The notes under the pieces: model-generated
Database searches by the model: none
What the model saw: the letters and a program-made list of their open reading frames with translations, nothing else
What the model was told of the DNA's origin: nothing
Made by a program: the position numbers and the translations under genes
Shown here: piece by piece, positions 8,746 to 16,902 of the stretch
Numbering within the stretch: the stretch's first letter is position 1
How the letters are laid out: each line of letters begins with the position of its first letter
Assembly: GCF_014197795.1 (NCBI RefSeq)
Contig: NZ_JACIGI010000001.1
Coordinates: 174,213 to 238,212, forward strand
Length of the DNA stretch: 64,000 nt
Source of the DNA: Roseospira goensis
GTDB taxonomy: Bacteria > Pseudomonadota > Alphaproteobacteria > Rhodospirillales > Rhodospirillaceae
Direction: 5' to 3'

Positions 8746-9459
8746 GTGGAGACCATGGAGACCATGAAGCCGCTGGTCATGATCGTCGAGGACGAGGCCG
8801 CCCTCGTGACGGTGCTGCGCTACAACCTTGAGAAGGAGGGCTACCGCGTCTGCGAGGCCATGGACGGCGAAGAGGCGCTGACGGTGTTCGCGGAGTCCAG
8901 CCCGGACCTGGTGCTGCTGGACTGGATGCTGCCGGCGCTGTCGGGCATCGAGGTGTGCCGCCAGTTGCGGCGCAAGCCGGGCGCGCGCGAGGTGCCGATC
9001 ATCATGCTGACGGCGCGCGGCGAGGAGGCCGACAAGGTGCGCGGCCTCAACACCGGCGCGGACGACTACATCACCAAGCCGTTCTCCGTCCCTGAGCTGC
9101 TGGCGCGGGTCAAGGCGCACCTGCGCCGGGTCCAGCCGATCCAGCCCAAGGGGGTGCTGGAGTACGACACCGTGGTCATGGATCTGGGGGCGCACCGCGT
9201 CACCCGCGCCGGCCGCCACGTCCATCTGGGGCCGACCGAGTTCCGGTTGCTGCGCTTCCTGATGCAGAACCCGGGCAGCGTGTTCTCGCGCGAGGCGCTG
9301 CTCAACGCGGTCTGGGGGCCCGACATCTACGTCGAGCCGCGCACCGTGGACGTGCATATCCGGCGCTTGCGCAAGGCGCTCAACGGCGAGGGCGAGACCG
9401 ACCTGATCCGCACCGTGCGCGCCGCCGGCTACGCCCTCGACGCCAGCGTCACGGCCTGA
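8746..9459 (+). CDS. phoB: Phosphate regulon response regulator PhoB
   Basis: An OmpR-family regulator of up to 237 residues. The receiver has the acidic pocket VEDEAAL, phosphorylated Asp59 (LVLLDWMLP), the conserved Thr/Lys (MLTARGEE, ITKPFSVPE) and a C-terminal winged helix whose recognition part reads EALLNAVWG...RTVDVHIRRLRKAL. It should bind the Pho box before pstS. The start is uncertain: GTG 8746 and ATGs at 8755 and 8764 are in frame within a GAGACCATG repeat, and a start at 8755 or 8764 would match PhoB length better. The partner kinase PhoR is not in the window. Confidence 0.93.
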   Translation: METMETMKPLVMIVEDEAALVTVLRYNLEKEGYRVCEAMDGEEALTVFAESSPDLVLLDWMLPALSGIEVCRQLRRKPGAREVPIIMLTARGEEADKVRGLNTGADDYITKPFSVPELLARVKAHLRRVQPIQPKGVLEYDTVVMDLGAHRVTRAGRHVHLGPTEFRLLRFLMQNPGSVFSREALLNAVWGPDIYVEPRTVDVHIRRLRKALNGEGETDLIRTVRAAGYALDASVTA

Positions 9460-9595
9460 GGGGGCGGTCCCGGGCCGTGCGGCGGCGGGCGCGGGCGGCG
9501 TCCGCGCGGGCGATATCCCTGTGCCGCGCGGCGTTGATCCGGCGGGGCCGATGCGGCATGGTCCGCCGCTCGAACCCTCCCATGCGCCGGACATC

Positions 9596-11236
9596 ATGAC
9601 CCAGGACACGCCCGCCCCCGCCGCCAAGCCCCAGCCCTCTAAACCCCAGCCCTCCAAACCCCTGCCAAAGGTCCCCGAGATCCCCGCCGATCTGCCGGTG
9701 CCGCAGCCGCCGCCCGGAGCGAAGACACGGGCGAAGGCGCTGATGATCCAGGGCACCAGTTCGGACGTGGGCAAGAGCCTGCTGGTGGCCGGGCTGTGTC
9801 GCGCCTACCAGCGCCGCGGCCTTGCGGTGCGCCCCTTCAAGGCGCAGAACATGAGCAACAACGCCGCCGTGGCGGTGGACAGCGACGCCCCGCCCAACCC
9901 GGACGGCACCTTTCCCCACGGCGAGATCGGGCGCGCCCAGGCGTTGCAGGCGCGCGCCTGCAAGGTGCCGCCGTCGATCGACATGAACCCGGTGCTGCTC
10001 AAGCCGCAGACCGAGATCGGCGCCCAGGTGGTGCTGCGCGGCCGGGTGCTGGGCAACTGCCCGGCCAAGGTCTATCACAAGATGCGCCACGCCCTGATGC
10101 CGTCGGTCCTGGGCAGCCTGGAGCGATTGCGCGCCGACGCCGACCTGGTGATCGTCGAGGGCGCCGGCTCGGGTGCCGAGGTCTACCTGCGCGAGTCCGA
10201 CATCACCAACATGCGTCTGGCGGAAAAGGCCGAGCTGCCGGTGGTGTTCCTGTCCGACATCGACCGCGGCGGCACCATGGGGGCGCTGGTCGGCACCCAT
10301 ACGCTGCTGCGCCCGGAGGACAACGCGCGCGTCCGGGGCTATCTCATCAACAAGTTCCGCGGCGACTTCTCCATCTTCGAGCCCGCCTGCGCCACCATCA
10401 CGGCGCGCACCGGCTGGCCGTTCCTGGGTGTGGTGCGCTGGTTCGAGGGCGGCAGCCGGCTGCCGGCCGAGGACTCGCTGGCGCTGGAACGCCCGGCCGA
10501 GCCCGGCGCCGGCGATCTGCGCATCGCCGTCCCGCGGCTGTCGCGCATCGCCAACTTCGACGACATCGACCCGCTGGCCGCCGAGCCGGGGGTGTCGGTT
10601 TCCTGGGTGCAGCCGGGCGCGCCGATCCCCAAGGACACCGACGTTGTGATCCTGCCCGGCTCCAAGGCGACGCGCTCGGATCTGGAGGTGCTGCGGCGCG
10701 AGGGCTGGGACGTCGACATCCTGGCTCATGTGCGCCAGGGCGGTCGGGTGGTGGGTCTGTGCGCCGGCTACCAGATGCTGGGGCGGGTGGTGCGCGACCC
10801 CCAGGGCATCGAGGGGCCGCCGGGCGAGACCCCGGGGCTCGGCCTGCTGGACATCGAAACCGAGATCGGCGGCGACAAGCGCCTGATCGACCTGGCGATG
10901 CACGATGCCGAGAGCGGTTGCCCCATCCATGGCTACGAGATGCACATGGGCCGCACCACCGGGGCCGCTCTGGCGCGCCCCTGGCTGCGCCTCTCCGAGA
11001 CCCCCGACGGCCCGGCGCGGGCCGAGGGCGCGGTCTCGGCCGACGGGTGCGTCATGGGCGCCTACGTGCACGGCCTGTTCGGCGGCGATGCCTTCCGGGC
11101 GCACTGGATCGGGCGTATGGGCGGGGAGGCCGCGCGCCTGAACTACGAACAGCGTGTCGAGGATGCGCTGGACGATCTGGCCGCGCACATCGAGGCCAAC
11201 CTGGACCTGGACGCGCTGCTGGCGCTCGCGACCTGA
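9596..11236 (+). CDS. cobQ: Cobyric acid synthase CobQ
   Basis: About 546 residues; a glutamine- and ATP-dependent enzyme that amidates four carboxylates of the corrin ring. The N-terminal dethiobiotin-synthetase-like domain has the nucleotide loop MIQGTSSDVGKS and the substrate segment FKAQNMSNNA. The C-terminal class I glutamine amidotransferase domain has the nucleophile in GLCAGYQMLG and the catalytic His in YEMHMGRT. The start is uncertain: ATG 9596 leaves a Pro/Lys-rich leader of about 45 residues containing two copies of KPQPS, a 15-base DNA repeat at 9626-9655, before the conserved domain. It stands alone, 3.6 kb before the main cobalamin operon. Confidence 0.93.
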   Translation: MTQDTPAPAAKPQPSKPQPSKPLPKVPEIPADLPVPQPPPGAKTRAKALMIQGTSSDVGKSLLVAGLCRAYQRRGLAVRPFKAQNMSNNAAVAVDSDAPPNPDGTFPHGEIGRAQALQARACKVPPSIDMNPVLLKPQTEIGAQVVLRGRVLGNCPAKVYHKMRHALMPSVLGSLERLRADADLVIVEGAGSGAEVYLRESDITNMRLAEKAELPVVFLSDIDRGGTMGALVGTHTLLRPEDNARVRGYLINKFRGDFSIFEPACATITARTGWPFLGVVRWFEGGSRLPAEDSLALERPAEPGAGDLRIAVPRLSRIANFDDIDPLAAEPGVSVSWVQPGAPIPKDTDVVILPGSKATRSDLEVLRREGWDVDILAHVRQGGRVVGLCAGYQMLGRVVRDPQGIEGPPGETPGLGLLDIETEIGGDKRLIDLAMHDAESGCPIHGYEMHMGRTTGAALARPWLRLSETPDGPARAEGAVSADGCVMGAYVHGLFGGDAFRAHWIGRMGGEAARLNYEQRVEDALDDLAAHIEANLDLDALLALAT

Positions 11237-11245
11237 GAGCGTCGG

Positions 11246-12481
11246 TCAGGCGGCGACCGCCGCGGCCTCCACGGCCCGGTGCCAGCACTCGACCCGGTTC
11301 GCGGCCACCAGGGCCACCAGGTCGCCGTCCAGGATGCGGCGGGCCGCCATCTGCTCCAGGATCTCCATGATCTGGGGCAGGCCCAGGGCCGGCCGGTAGG
11401 GGCGCGTCTGGGCCAGGGCCTGGAAGACATCGGCGACCGCGATGATGCGGGCTTCGAGCGGCAGCGTGGTGGCGTCCTTGCGGAACGGATAGCCGGAGCC
11501 GTCGAGGGCCTCGTGGTGGCAGGCGGCCCACAGCGCCACCGACTCGAACCCCGTGATCTGGGCCAGGATGTGGTGGGTGTAGTAGGCGTGGCGGTTCATG
11601 ACCGCGCGCTCGGCCCGGGTCAGTGGTCCGGGCTTGTCGAGGATGTGGTCCGGCACCCGCAGCTTGCCGATATCGTGCAGCAGGGCGGCCACCTCCAGCA
11701 ACGTGATCTGCTCGGGGTCGAGGCCGACCCACTGGCCGAGGCATACGCTGAGGCGGGCGACGCCCGCCGAGTGTTCGGCCGTGAACGGGCTCTTGGCATC
11801 CACGATGCCGGCGAACAGGGTGGCCACGTCGATCAGTTCCGCGGCGCTCAGGGTGTGGTACTGGCCACCGCGCGCCAGGGGGGCCAGTGCGACCGGCAGC
11901 GCGTCCGGGTCGAGTCCGAACCACAGGGCGTCGCTCGCGGCGGCCGTCCGGAACGCCGCGACCACGTCCGGGGCGAAGAGCCGCGCATCGGTCTGCGCGA
12001 GCCGGTCGAGGACATGGCGGCGTAGCGCCAGGGGATCGGCGGCGCCGTGCCCGGCAAGCTGGGCGTCCACGCGGTCGACCAGATGAATGACGCTGGCCGC
12101 CTGGCGCATGTCGTCGGTCACGGTGTCGTTGATGGTGCGGAGCTGGAACCACGGCGTGTGGTGTTGGGCGACGATCGGGGCGAGGTGGGCCAGCGGGCCG
12201 AAGCGCGACAGTATGGCCTCGCCGCGCCGGCAGTGGCGGCGCATGTCCGGGTATCCAGGCTCGGCGATCAGGCGATCATGCTCGCGTGTGGTCGACACCC
12301 CGATGTCGTGCAGCAGGGCAGCCTCGAACAGGGTGGCCTGACGCTCGCCGGTCACGCCCAGGGCGCGCCCGGTGGCGACCGCCATGTGGGCCACGCGCTT
12401 GCCGTGGTGGACGTCGGTGACGCCGACGAAGTCGAGCACACCGGAGAGGACGTAGATCAGCTCACGCAGGTCCACTTGCAT
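11246..12481 (-). CDS. HD-GYP domain protein with tandem HD domains (c-di-GMP phosphodiesterase candidate)
   Basis: 411 residues with no membrane segment. The C-terminal half is a full HD-GYP domain: HDIGK (269-273), the H..YYTHH helix (298-304), HHEALDGSGYP (322-332) and DVFQALAQTRPYR. This predicts hydrolysis of c-di-GMP. The N-terminal half holds a second HD-like domain (HDIG at 58-61, QHH at 106-108) without a GYP signature, probably a degenerate sensory copy. ATG 12481 has GAGGTG just upstream. The gene ends 9 bases from the convergent cobQ stop. Confidence 0.88.
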   Translation of the reverse strand: MQVDLRELIYVLSGVLDFVGVTDVHHGKRVAHMAVATGRALGVTGERQATLFEAALLHDIGVSTTREHDRLIAEPGYPDMRRHCRRGEAILSRFGPLAHLAPIVAQHHTPWFQLRTINDTVTDDMRQAASVIHLVDRVDAQLAGHGAADPLALRRHVLDRLAQTDARLFAPDVVAAFRTAAASDALWFGLDPDALPVALAPLARGGQYHTLSAAELIDVATLFAGIVDAKSPFTAEHSAGVARLSVCLGQWVGLDPEQITLLEVAALLHDIGKLRVPDHILDKPGPLTRAERAVMNRHAYYTHHILAQITGFESVALWAACHHEALDGSGYPFRKDATTLPLEARIIAVADVFQALAQTRPYRPALGLPQIMEILEQMAARRILDGDLVALVAANRVECWHRAVEAAAVAA

Positions 12482-12928
12482 TGTCACCTCGTGGGGGACC
12501 GAGGGCCGCCGCGCGTGCGGGCCGCCAATGACCCGACCGCGCGGCGCCCGCAGGGAGCGCCCGCCTGTCGGGAAGGAAACAGGGGCTGGCAAGGAGAGAC
12601 TGTACCGCTTGGAAGACCTCTGGGTGTCCTGGACCGGTGTCGTTCGGGGTGTCGGTGCCTCGGCTCGGGGCCGGAACAAGACCGGGTCCCCGGCTCTCCT
12701 CTTGAGGCACAGACCCCCGTGACGCCGACACTTCCCGCGAACGCCACCATCATTGTTGTGGCAGCATAGCACGTCCGGATTAATCCGTCTGCGCGCAGTG
12801 TGACAGAAGACGCTCCTCCGAACGTCATAGACGCGGGCAGGCGTCCGGGGGGCATCCCGCGCTTGACCCGGGCGCGGTACCGGCCAACATCGGGGGGATC
12901 GACCCGCGACCACAGGAGCATGCCCGTC
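12482..12928. other. Divergent intergenic region with a 12-base palindrome
   Basis: 447 bases separate the HD-GYP gene (leftward) from grxC (rightward). The one clear signal is the perfect palindrome CGGATTAATCCG at 12776-12787, set in a short AT-richer patch (12750-12790). That is where divergent promoters would be expected, so it may be an operator. I could not fix -10/-35 boxes. No credible small gene was found. Confidence 0.4.
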
Positions 12929-13195
12929 ATGGCCACGGTGGAGTTGTACACCACCCCGATCTGCCCGTTCTGTCACCGCGCCAAGCAGTTGCTGCAACGT
13001 AAGGGCGTCCAGTATAGGGAGCGCAACGTTATGCTCAATCCGGGCACCCGGGCGGAGATGGTGGACCGCGCCGGGGGCGCCCGCACCGTGCCGCAGATCT
13101 TTATCAACGGGCAGCACATCGGCGGCTGCGACGAGCTGTACGCCCTGGACGGCAAGGGCGGCCTGGACCCGCTGCTGCGCGCCGAGGCGTCCTGA
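12929..13195 (+). CDS. grxC: Glutaredoxin 3 (GrxC family)
   Basis: 88 residues. A dithiol glutaredoxin that reduces disulfides and glutathionylated proteins with glutathione. The active site is CPFC near residue 11 (ELYTTPICPFCHRAKQLL), and the glutathione-binding TVPQIFING and GGCDEL motifs are present. ATG 12929 is chosen because AGGAG lies 10 bases upstream and it begins at the usual GrxC N-terminus. Another ATG nine bases earlier is too close to the ribosome site. It is followed after one base by the nitrilase-family gene, a pairing seen in many alphaproteobacteria. Confidence 0.92.
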   Translation: MATVELYTTPICPFCHRAKQLLQRKGVQYRERNVMLNPGTRAEMVDRAGGARTVPQIFINGQHIGGCDELYALDGKGGLDPLLRAEAS

Positions 13196-13196
13196 C

Positions 13197-14063
13197 ATGG
13201 CGGTCACGGACCCGCGCCCGTTCCGCGCCGCCGTCGTTCAGGTCAACGCCGGCAACGACATGGACTACAACATCTGGCGGGCCCTGGATGCGGTGCGGCG
13301 TGCCCGCGCCGGCGGCGCCGAGATCGTCATGCTGCCCGAGAACGTCGCCATGATGGAACTGGGCCGGGAGAACGTCCTGGCCCAGGCCCGCCGCGCGGAG
13401 GACCACCCGGCGCTGGCGGCGTTCCGGGACGTGGCGCGCGAAACCGGCGCCTGGATCAACGCCGGCACCCTTGCGATCCTGCTGGACGACGGCCGGGCGG
13501 CCAACCGGGCCTACCTGATCGCCCCCGACGGCTCCATCGCCGCCCACTATGACAAGATCCACATGTTCGACGTGGACCTGAGCGCCGAGGAGAGCTACCG
13601 CGAGTCGGAGACCTTCCACCCGGGGGCGCGCGCGGTGGTCGCGGACCTGCCCTGGGCGCGGCTGGGGATGACGGTGTGCTACGACGTGCGCTTCCCCTCT
13701 CTGCACCGGGCGCTGGCGCAGGCGGGGGCCGAGGTGCTCGCGGTCCCGGCCGCGTTCACCGTGCCGACCGGCCAGGCGCATTGGCATGTGTTGCTGCGCG
13801 CCCGCGCCATCGAGACCGGCTGCTACGTGCTGGCCCCGGCGCAATGCGGCGCCCATCCGCACGACCGCCGCACCTACGGCCACAGCCTGGTCGTCGACCC
13901 GTGGGGCACCGTGCTCGCCGATGCCGGCGAGGCCGATTTCGAGATCCTGCACGTCACCATCGACCCGGCCAGCGTGGCCGAGGCGCGCCGGCGCATCCCG
14001 GCCCTGACCCACGACCGGGGGTTCAGCGGGCCGGAACAGGCAGCGGCGGCCGCAACCGTCTGA
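13197..14063 (+). CDS. Carbon-nitrogen hydrolase (Nit1/deaminated glutathione amidase type)
   Basis: 288 residues of the nitrilase superfamily. The catalytic triad is visible: Glu48 (MLPENVAMME), Lys120 (HYDKIHMFDVDL) and Cys161 (MTVCYDVRFPSL). The IHMFDVDL stretch and close linkage to grxC favour the Nit branch that repairs deaminated glutathione over a true nitrilase. The start overlaps the end of grxC almost directly (ATG one base after the grxC stop), indicating translational coupling. Substrate is inferred from the family and the neighbour, not shown by the sequence. Confidence 0.88.
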   Translation: MAVTDPRPFRAAVVQVNAGNDMDYNIWRALDAVRRARAGGAEIVMLPENVAMMELGRENVLAQARRAEDHPALAAFRDVARETGAWINAGTLAILLDDGRAANRAYLIAPDGSIAAHYDKIHMFDVDLSAEESYRESETFHPGARAVVADLPWARLGMTVCYDVRFPSLHRALAQAGAEVLAVPAAFTVPTGQAHWHVLLRARAIETGCYVLAPAQCGAHPHDRRTYGHSLVVDPWGTVLADAGEADFEILHVTIDPASVAEARRRIPALTHDRGFSGPEQAAAAATV

Positions 14064-14086
14064 GGCGCGCACCAAGGGGAGGCGAC

Positions 14087-14362
14087 ATGAGACCGGACCT
14101 GGCGACGGAGACTCTTGATGTCCTGACAACGGACCCCGCGACGTTTGTCGAGCGCCTGAAGGAGAGCGGGCGCCCCGCGCTGCTGACGCATCAGGGAGAA
14201 CCGGCTCTGGTCGCCATGGCCCCTGAAGCGTGGCAAGCCCTGCGGGTGCGGCTGGAGGAGGCGGAGACGATGGCCGCCCTCAGAGAAGGGCTCGCTCAGG
14301 CGGCGGCGGGAGAGGTTATGCCGGCCGACACGGTGTTCAGGACCCTGACCGCAATCCGCTAG
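14087..14362 (+). CDS. Type II antitoxin, Phd/YefM family
   Basis: 91 residues. The N-terminal part resembles the Phd/YefM DNA-binding fold: TETLDVLTTDPATFVERLKE, then the typical turn SGRPALLTHQGEPALVAMAP. The C-terminal helix would wrap the toxin. GGGGAGG precedes ATG 14087. Its TAG stop shares a base with the GTG start of the RelE-like toxin, a hallmark of coupled toxin-antitoxin pairs. Such antitoxins usually repress their own promoter, but only 23 bases separate it from the nitrilase gene, so it may be read from upstream. Confidence 0.85.
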   Translation: MRPDLATETLDVLTTDPATFVERLKESGRPALLTHQGEPALVAMAPEAWQALRVRLEEAETMAALREGLAQAAAGEVMPADTVFRTLTAIR

Positions 14363-14670
14363 TGCCAGGCTACGACGCCGTTCTGACGGCCCGGGCGGTG
14401 CGGGACATTCGAAACGCGCTGGCCTTTCTGGCCGTAGAGGCGCCGCATCACGCGGACGACTGGCTCTCGGATCTGCAGCGCGTCGTCGTTGCCCTGGGCA
14501 CGTTTCCGCGGGCGCACCCGATCGCACCGGAGGCGCACCGACTGGATGCCGAGGTTCGGCACGTCGTCATGGGCCGAACGGGGCGCTGGCGGGTCTTCTT
14601 CACGGTCGACGGAACCACCGTGCAGGTCCTTCACATTCGTCACACCAGCCGCGCCCCTTGGCAGCCGTAA
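14362..14670 (+). CDS. Type II toxin, RelE/ParE family
   Basis: 102 residues from GTG 14362, the G of which is the last base of the antitoxin stop (TAGTG). The protein follows the RelE/ParE layout: an N-terminal beta strand and long helices (YDAVLTARAVRDIRNALAFL), a loop with FPRAHPIAPEAH, then the conserved strands VRHVVMGRTGRWRVFFTVDG and VQVLHIRHTSR. The Arg and His residues in the last strands are those used by RelE-type ribosome-dependent nucleases, whereas ParE proteins target gyrase. I cannot decide between the two. Confidence 0.82.
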   Translation: MPGYDAVLTARAVRDIRNALAFLAVEAPHHADDWLSDLQRVVVALGTFPRAHPIAPEAHRLDAEVRHVVMGRTGRWRVFFTVDGTTVQVLHIRHTSRAPWQP

Positions 14671-14767
14671 AGGACCGCCGTTCCGGCCGCCGTCCGCTTC
14701 CCCGAGCCTCTGGAGCGCTCCGCTCCTTTTCCGTGCCGGATTCGGTCCCACGGTTCCCCATCCGCCC

Positions 14768-14796
14768 TTTCGCCGGCGACTCCGGGCGCCTATAGT
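14768..14796 (+). promoter_or_regulatory. Candidate promoter of the cobalamin operon
   Basis: TTTCGC (14768-14773) and TATAGT (14791-14796) are separated by 17 bases. The -10 box matches consensus at 5 of 6 positions, the -35 poorly. It lies 72 bases before the cbiX start. I looked here for a cobalamin riboswitch and found none of its conserved blocks. Confidence 0.35.
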
Positions 14797-14868
14797 CCGC
14801 CGGCGCACGCGCCCGCCCGGAGGCAGAGACCAGGCGGCCCCTCCGCTCGAAGGCAAGGACCAAGCGAC

Positions 14869-15903
14869 ATGACCCCAGACTCCACCCACTCCCCAGACTC
14901 CACACACTCCGCATCCGCGCCCGTGGCCGGCGCCGACGCCGAGCGCGTCGCCGTCATGATTTGCGGTCACGGCAGCCGGGACGTCGCCGCCGTCGAGGAG
15001 TTCAACCGCCTGGCCGTGCACCTGCGCGAACGCCTGCCCCAATACGCGGTCGAGAGCGGGTTCCTGGAGTTCGCCCGGCCCATCATCCGCGAGGGTCTGG
15101 ACAAGCTCGTGGCCGGCGGCGCCACCCGCATCCTGGCGGTGCCGGGCATGTTGTTCGCGGCCGGTCACGTCAAGAACGACCTGCCGTGGGAGGTCAACAG
15201 CTTCGCCGCCGAGAATCCGGCCCTGACCGTCGAGTTCGGGCGCGAACTGGGCATCGACCCCAAACTGCTGAAGGCGGCCCGCGCGCGTATCGAGGAGGCC
15301 GAGGCCGCCGCCCCGGCCCCGGTGGACCGCGCGCAGACCCTTCTGATGGTGGTCGGGCGCGGCACCAACGACTCCGACGCCAACGGCAATATCAGCAAGG
15401 TCGCCCGCATGCTGTGGGAGGGCATGGGCTTCGGCTGGGCCGAGGTGTCCTACTCCGGGGTCACCGCGCCCCTGGTCGACGCCGGCCTGCGCCATGCGGC
15501 GAAGCTGGGCTACAAGCGCATCATCGTGTTTCCGTACTTCCTGTTCACGGGCATCCTGGTGCGCCGCATCTACGACTGGGTCGACGAGGCCGCCGCCGCC
15601 CATCCCGAGATCGAATTCCTCAAGGCGCCCTACCTCAACGACCATCCGCTGGTGATCGACAGCTTCGTCGACCGGGTCCACGACATCCTGGCCGGCGAGA
15701 CCGCGATGAACTGCCAGCTCTGCAAGTACCGCGAACAGGTGATCGGGTTCGAGGACGCGGTCGGCGCGGTGCAGGCCGGGCACCACCACCATGTGCGCGG
15801 CGCCGGGACCGACGGCGATCACGGCCACGATCATCACCACCACCACCATCACCACCACGGCCACGGCCACGGCCACGGCCACGGCTCGTCCCACGATCAC
15901 TGA
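14869..15903 (+). CDS. cbiX: Sirohydrochlorin cobaltochelatase CbiX, long form with His-rich tail
   Basis: 344 residues. Inserts Co2+ into sirohydrochlorin, the entry step of the cobalt-early corrin route. Two chelatase half-domains are visible, the first opening with VMICGHGSRDVAAVEEFNRL and the second with LLMVVGRGTNDSDANGN. The C-terminus has MNCQLC (Cys282, Cys285), the MxCxxC motif described for the Fe-S cluster of long CbiX proteins, and then an extreme His tail with a run of nine His followed by HG repeats, a likely cobalt store. The N-terminus carries two copies of PDSTHS (18-base repeat, 14875-14910). First gene of the cobalamin operon. Confidence 0.92.
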   Translation: MTPDSTHSPDSTHSASAPVAGADAERVAVMICGHGSRDVAAVEEFNRLAVHLRERLPQYAVESGFLEFARPIIREGLDKLVAGGATRILAVPGMLFAAGHVKNDLPWEVNSFAAENPALTVEFGRELGIDPKLLKAARARIEEAEAAAPAPVDRAQTLLMVVGRGTNDSDANGNISKVARMLWEGMGFGWAEVSYSGVTAPLVDAGLRHAAKLGYKRIIVFPYFLFTGILVRRIYDWVDEAAAAHPEIEFLKAPYLNDHPLVIDSFVDRVHDILAGETAMNCQLCKYREQVIGFEDAVGAVQAGHHHHVRGAGTDGDHGHDHHHHHHHHHGHGHGHGHGSSHDH

Positions 15904-15966
15904 TGCCTTCCCGCCCCCGCTCGGCCCCCCGGTCGGCGGGGGCGCGCGGCGGAGTCTGTCACGCCC

Positions 15967-16902
15967 GTGTTCGACACCTACATCGGGGTGGATTTCTCGG
16001 CGGCCTCGTCTCCGGTCACGGGCCGCAACAGCCTGTGGATCGCCGCGCGCGACCGCGCCGGGGCCGTGCACACCGTGAATCCCCCCACCCGCCACGACGC
16101 GGCCGACCGGCTGGTCGACCTGGTGCAGACGGCGGCGGGGCGGCGGCGGGTGCTGGTCGGCCTGGACTTCGCCTTCGGCTTCCCGACGGGCTTTCTGGGG
16201 CGGCTGCTGGGCGGTGCGGCGACCTGGCGTGACCTGTGGGGCCATCTGGTCGACCACCTGGGCGATGCGCCGCACAACGCCAACACCCGCTTCGCCCTGG
16301 CGGCGGACCTGAACCGCACGGTCAGTGGGCGGGCCTTCCCGTTCTGGGGCTGTCCGCCGGGGTGGGGCTCGGCGACTCTCGGACCGCGCCGGCCGGCCGG
16401 CTTCGATACCCCGGAGGGGCTGCCGGCGCTACGCCTGACGGACCGGCCCGGCCCGGGCGGGCTGCGGCCGCAGGCGGTTTGGAAACTGGCCTACGCCGGT
16501 GCGGTGGGCGGGCAGACCCTCGTCGGCCTGGCCTGGCTGGAGCGGCTGCGCCGGCGCCTGGCCCCGGACGCCGACGTCCGGGTGTGGCCGTTCGAGACCG
16601 GCCTGCACCCGCCCGTGTGGGCTGCGGAGGACGCCGGCGCGCGGCCCCGGGTGGTGCTGGCCGAGGTCTATCCGCGGCTGTTCGCGGCGCGTGTCGACCG
16701 TGCCGATCCGGTGCCGGATCGCGCGCAGGCTCAGGCGGTGGCCGCGGCCCTGGCCGAGGCCGACGCCGACGGCCGTCTTGCGTCCTGGTTCGCGGGGCCG
16801 GCCGCGTGTGCCGATGACGACCGTCACCGCATCGAGGCGGAGGAAGCGTGGATGCTGGGCCGGACCGACCTTCCGGCCCCCGCAAGCGGAGCACGATCAT
16901 GA
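15967..16902 (+). CDS. Unassigned cobalamin-operon protein, DUF429-like (RNase H fold candidate)
   Basis: 311 residues from GTG 15967, inside the cobalamin operon and coupled to cobH by an ATGA overlap. I do not recognise a characterised function. Visible features: an N-terminal strand YIGVDFSAA with an acidic residue, a second strand LVGLDFAFGFPTGF, then WPFETG, VLAEVYPRLF, and an acidic C-terminal helix region PDRAQAQAVAAALAEAD. The spacing of the acidic strands resembles DUF429/RNase H-like proteins. No signal peptide or membrane segment. Its fixed place between cbiX and cobH suggests a link with corrin synthesis or cobalt handling, which is inference only. Confidence 0.75.
   Translation: MFDTYIGVDFSAASSPVTGRNSLWIAARDRAGAVHTVNPPTRHDAADRLVDLVQTAAGRRRVLVGLDFAFGFPTGFLGRLLGGAATWRDLWGHLVDHLGDAPHNANTRFALAADLNRTVSGRAFPFWGCPPGWGSATLGPRRPAGFDTPEGLPALRLTDRPGPGGLRPQAVWKLAYAGAVGGQTLVGLAWLERLRRRLAPDADVRVWPFETGLHPPVWAAEDAGARPRVVLAEVYPRLFAARVDRADPVPDRAQAQAVAAALAEADADGRLASWFAGPAACADDDRHRIEAEEAWMLGRTDLPAPASGARS

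Noticed and set aside
14671-14868. Cobalamin riboswitch before cbiX
   Set aside because: None of the conserved B12-box or core blocks could be found; the same holds for the 136 bases before cobQ.
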